NCBI GenBank assembly: GCA_047634655.1 | Contig: JBLIHY010000020.1 | Span: 1-25,969 of the forward strand | DNA: 25,969 nucleotides | From: CANLBN01 sp047634655 | Lineage (GTDB): Bacteria; Pseudomonadota; Gammaproteobacteria; Pseudomonadales; Cellvibrionaceae | Direction: 5' to 3' | Shown: piece by piece, positions 24,048 to 25,969 of the stretch | How the letters are laid out: the number at the start of each line of letters is the position of its first letter | How positions within the stretch are numbered: position 1 is the stretch's first letter | Notes under the pieces: generated by a model | What the model was told of the DNA's origin: nothing | The model's input: only the letters and a program-made list of their open reading frames with translations | Database searches by the model: none | Program-made: the position numbers and the translations under genes

Positions 24048-25718
24048 TTGATAGCATCAAACATCGCTAAACATCTTTTTAATACCTTCAGCTTAGAACA
24101 CTGGCGAGGGGATCTCTTCGGTGGACTTACTGCCGCTGTGGTTTCTCTACCCATGGCTTTAGCCTTTGGTGTTGCCTCTGGAGCTGGTCCGGCTGCAGGC
24201 CTATACGGCGCAATATTGGTTGGCCTATTCGCTGCGTTGTTTGGTGGAACTTCGACCTTGATATCCGAACCTACCGGTCCGATGACCGTCGTTATGACGG
24301 CGGTACTGACAACCATGATGGCCGCCAATCCCGACCAGGGTATGGCCATGGCTTTTACAGTCGTGATGATCGCCGGCATTTTTCAAATTGTTCTTGGACT
24401 ACTAAAGCTCGGTAAATATATTACCTTGATGCCTTACAGTGTGATTTCCGGATTCATGTCGGGTATTGGAATTATTCTGATCTTATTGCAGGTCGCACCC
24501 TTTCTCGGACAAGTCTCACCGCCAGGTGGTGTAACAGCAACACTGTATGAATTACCTACTTTATTAAAAAATATCAAACCGCAGGAAACTCTACTGGCAG
24601 CATTAACCCTATCTGTTTTGTTTTTTCTACCTCAAAAAATCTCGCGTCTAGTGCCCCCACAACTGGTAGCGCTTATTTTGGGAACCCTAGTCGCACTGCT
24701 GTTTTTTGCCGATGGAGATATTAACAAAATTGGTGAAATTTCACTGGGTTGGCCCACTATAAACTGGCCGGTATTCACGCCAGATCAGGTGACGACAATG
24801 ATCGTCGACGGTATGGTCCTGGGTACTTTAGGCTGTATCGATGCCCTATTAACGGCAATGATCGCCGATAGCTTGACCCGCCAGGAACATAAACCCGATC
24901 GCGAGATGGTCGGCCAGGGGATTGGCAATCTAGTGTCCGGCTTCTTCGGTGGTTTGCCAGGTGCTGGAGCCACCATGGGTACAGTGGTCAACATTCAATC
25001 TGGAGCACGAACAGCTTTATCCGGCGTTATCCGCGCTTTAATACTGTTAATTGTTGTCTTCGGTGCGGCGGGCCTAACTGCGCATATTCCATTGGCGGTA
25101 TTAGCAGGCATCGCTGTGAAGGTAGGCATCAACATTCTGGATTGGAGTTTTGTAAAACGCGCCCATACCGTGTCGAAATCTGCGGCTTTTATTATGTATG
25201 GTGTGATGCTACTAACGGTCTTTGTAGATTTAATTGTAGCGGTAGGATTAGGGGTGTTTATTGCGAATATTTTGACCATCGAACGACTAAGTGCCTTGCA
25301 AACCAAAAACATCAAAGCCATTAGCGGTTCTGATGACGATGTACCTCTTACCGCAGAAGAGAAAGTACTACTCGATAAAGCTAACGGTCGCTTACTGCTA
25401 GTTTATCTTAGTGGCCCCATGATATTTGGCGTTTCTAAAGCCATTACCCGAGAACATAATGCTATTCAGCAATACGACTGCGTCGTTTTGGATTTAAGTG
25501 AAGTTCCTTTAATTGATACGACCATTTCACTGCTAATAGAAAACACTATCAAAGATACTGTCGACTCCGGGCGCGCTGTGATCATTGTCAAGCCTCGCGC
25601 CCAGGCCACTAAAACACTACAGCGTCTCGGTGTGTTTAAACTGATACCTGGAACACAACTGTGTGCAACGCGTACCGAAGCGCTGACAAAGGCTTTGGAA
25701 AACTGTAAAAGTTTATAA
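24048..25718 (+). CDS. SulP-family anion transporter with STAS domain
   Basis: 556-residue SulP (SLC26) permease, an inner-membrane carrier for sulfate, bicarbonate or other anions. The family start FGGLTAAVVSLPMALAFGVA lies near 23-42, with GPAAGLYGAILVGLFAALFG and then SEPTGPMTVV after it. The membrane part has about a dozen helices, including LSGVIRALILLIVVFGAAGL and HIPLAVLAGIAVKVGI. The C-terminal STAS domain (about 448-552) contains YLSGPMIFGVSKAI and VVLDLSEVPLIDTTISLLIE. TTG at 24048 is used as start: AGAG lies eight bases upstream, and the first in-frame ATG falls inside the first conserved membrane segment. The substrate cannot be told; bicarbonate is as plausible as sulfate, since no sulfate genes are next to it. 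Confidence 0.93.
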   Translation: MIASNIAKHLFNTFSLEHWRGDLFGGLTAAVVSLPMALAFGVASGAGPAAGLYGAILVGLFAALFGGTSTLISEPTGPMTVVMTAVLTTMMAANPDQGMAMAFTVVMIAGIFQIVLGLLKLGKYITLMPYSVISGFMSGIGIILILLQVAPFLGQVSPPGGVTATLYELPTLLKNIKPQETLLAALTLSVLFFLPQKISRLVPPQLVALILGTLVALLFFADGDINKIGEISLGWPTINWPVFTPDQVTTMIVDGMVLGTLGCIDALLTAMIADSLTRQEHKPDREMVGQGIGNLVSGFFGGLPGAGATMGTVVNIQSGARTALSGVIRALILLIVVFGAAGLTAHIPLAVLAGIAVKVGINILDWSFVKRAHTVSKSAAFIMYGVMLLTVFVDLIVAVGLGVFIANILTIERLSALQTKNIKAISGSDDDVPLTAEEKVLLDKANGRLLLVYLSGPMIFGVSKAITREHNAIQQYDCVVLDLSEVPLIDTTISLLIENTIKDTVDSGRAVIIVKPRAQATKTLQRLGVFKLIPGTQLCATRTEALTKALENCKSL

Positions 25719-25819
25719 ATCAACAGCTATTCGTCTTCGGGTAAAAGCAAAAAATATTAGATTTTATTGATCGGCCAAGAAATTGGTAATGAAATTTTTT
25801 ATGCGGTCGAAGACAGAAC

Positions 25820-25839
25820 ACCACGGGTTTGCCCGTGGT
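25820..25839. repeat. Left-end hairpin of the IS200/IS605 element
   Basis: ACCACGGG - TTTG - CCCGTGGT, a perfect eight-pair stem with a four-base loop. No U run follows, so it is not a normal terminator. Hairpins of this make and position are typical of IS200/IS605 ends. Confidence 0.6.
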
Positions 25840-25870
25840 TGAATGAGCCTGGAGGCGGTATTTTGCTGAA

Positions 25871-25969
25871 ATGGAAGTTAAATTATCAGCGCATGGTGCT
25901 TATCGTCTTCAGTATCCTATTGTTTGGGTTTGTAAATACCGCCGTAGGATCCTGAAGCCTGGCGTCCGT
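25871..25969 (+). CDS. tnpA: IS200/IS605-family transposase TnpA, N-terminus (3' truncated by window)
   Basis: The first 33 codons of a Y1-type single-strand transposase. The stretch YRLQYPIVWVCKYRRRILKP matches the start of IS200-family TnpA (family form Y-H-I-V-W-V-T-K-Y-R-R-x-V-L). The frame is open to the last base of the window. The HUH motif and catalytic Tyr lie beyond it, so activity cannot be judged. GGAGG is present but rather far (about 15 bases) from the ATG, which fits the weak translation of IS200-type genes. The longer open frame in another phase (25767-25955) is a shadow of this gene. Confidence 0.85.
   Translation, partial: MEVKLSAHGAYRLQYPIVWVCKYRRRILKPGVR

Larger units (their letters stand above)
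25820..25969 (+). mobile_element. IS200/IS605-family element, left end (runs off the window)
   Basis: The hairpin at 25820-25839, 31 bases before the start of a TnpA reading frame, has the layout of the left end of IS200/IS605 elements. These have no terminal inverted repeats but carry subterminal hairpins recognised by the transposase. The exact left boundary is probably some bases before the hairpin and cannot be set from this sequence. Confidence 0.65.

Noticed and set aside
25767..25955. 62-codon open frame near the right edge
   Set aside because: Crosses the IS200/IS605 hairpin and overlaps the TnpA start in another frame; it reads as a shadow.
1..25969. CRISPR array, tRNA or rRNA genes
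   Set aside because: No regularly spaced repeats and no tRNA- or rRNA-like segments were noticed on reading through the window.

Overview
The window looks like chromosome of a marine-type gammaproteobacterium. The signs are the housekeeping genes (yicC, ilvA, srkA-cysE, ilvC followed by pssA), a DASH cryptochrome, a 'thermostable hemolysin' family gene and a large GGDEF-EAL regulator. No rRNA, tRNA or CRISPR array was seen, and the genus cannot be fixed from this sequence. Insertion sequences cut both edges: the 3' end of an IS3-family element (1-399) sits inside a PAP2 phosphatase gene, and the 5' end of an IS200/IS605 element starts near the right edge (tnpA from 25871). Several gaps hold gene debris: the C-terminus of an allophanate hydrolase, a piece of a type I restriction specificity subunit, and probably a piece of a methyltransferase. 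This suggests IS activity and gene loss in the lineage.

Layout. 1-656: IS3 end and PAP2 remnant. 901-1779: lipoprotein alpha/beta hydrolase (+). 7972 down to 1786: a compact seven-gene minus-strand operon, read in the order thermostable hemolysin-family protein, AMP-binding acyl-CoA synthetase-like enzyme, heme-oxygenase-like (TenA/PqqC-fold) putative diiron enzyme, SDR oxidoreductase, exported TPR protein, OmpR-type response regulator, QseC-like histidine kinase. Six of the seven genes are joined by overlaps of 4-14 bases or a 17-base gap, and a PmrA-box-like direct repeat (8020-8036) lies upstream. 8547-9787: a two-gene lysis module (3-TM holin and SH3-M15 peptidase) with no other phage genes. 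9988-10385: allophanate hydrolase remnant. 10600-11466: yicC. About 11476-11797: hsdS remnant. 11949-13289: DASH cryptochrome (-). 13402-13561: probable methyltransferase remnant. 13730-15289: ilvA (-). 15539-17353: srkA-cysE (+). 17547-19520: ilvC-pssA (-), with a good sigma-70 promoter before ilvC. 19913-23533: periplasmic binding protein plus membrane GGDEF-EAL protein (+). 24048-25718: SulP transporter (+). 25820-25969: IS200/IS605 end.

How the genes fit together. The seven-gene operon is the most interesting part. A GNAT/autoinducer-synthase-like protein, a carboxylate-activating enzyme, a putative oxygen-activating iron enzyme and a reductase form a plausible small-molecule (fatty-acid-derived) pathway, wired to its own two-component system. 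The divergently transcribed holin-endopeptidase pair next to it could be an export/lysis module of the type 10 secretion kind. Linking the two is inference. The binding protein and GGDEF-EAL pair looks like a ligand-responsive cyclic-di-GMP module.
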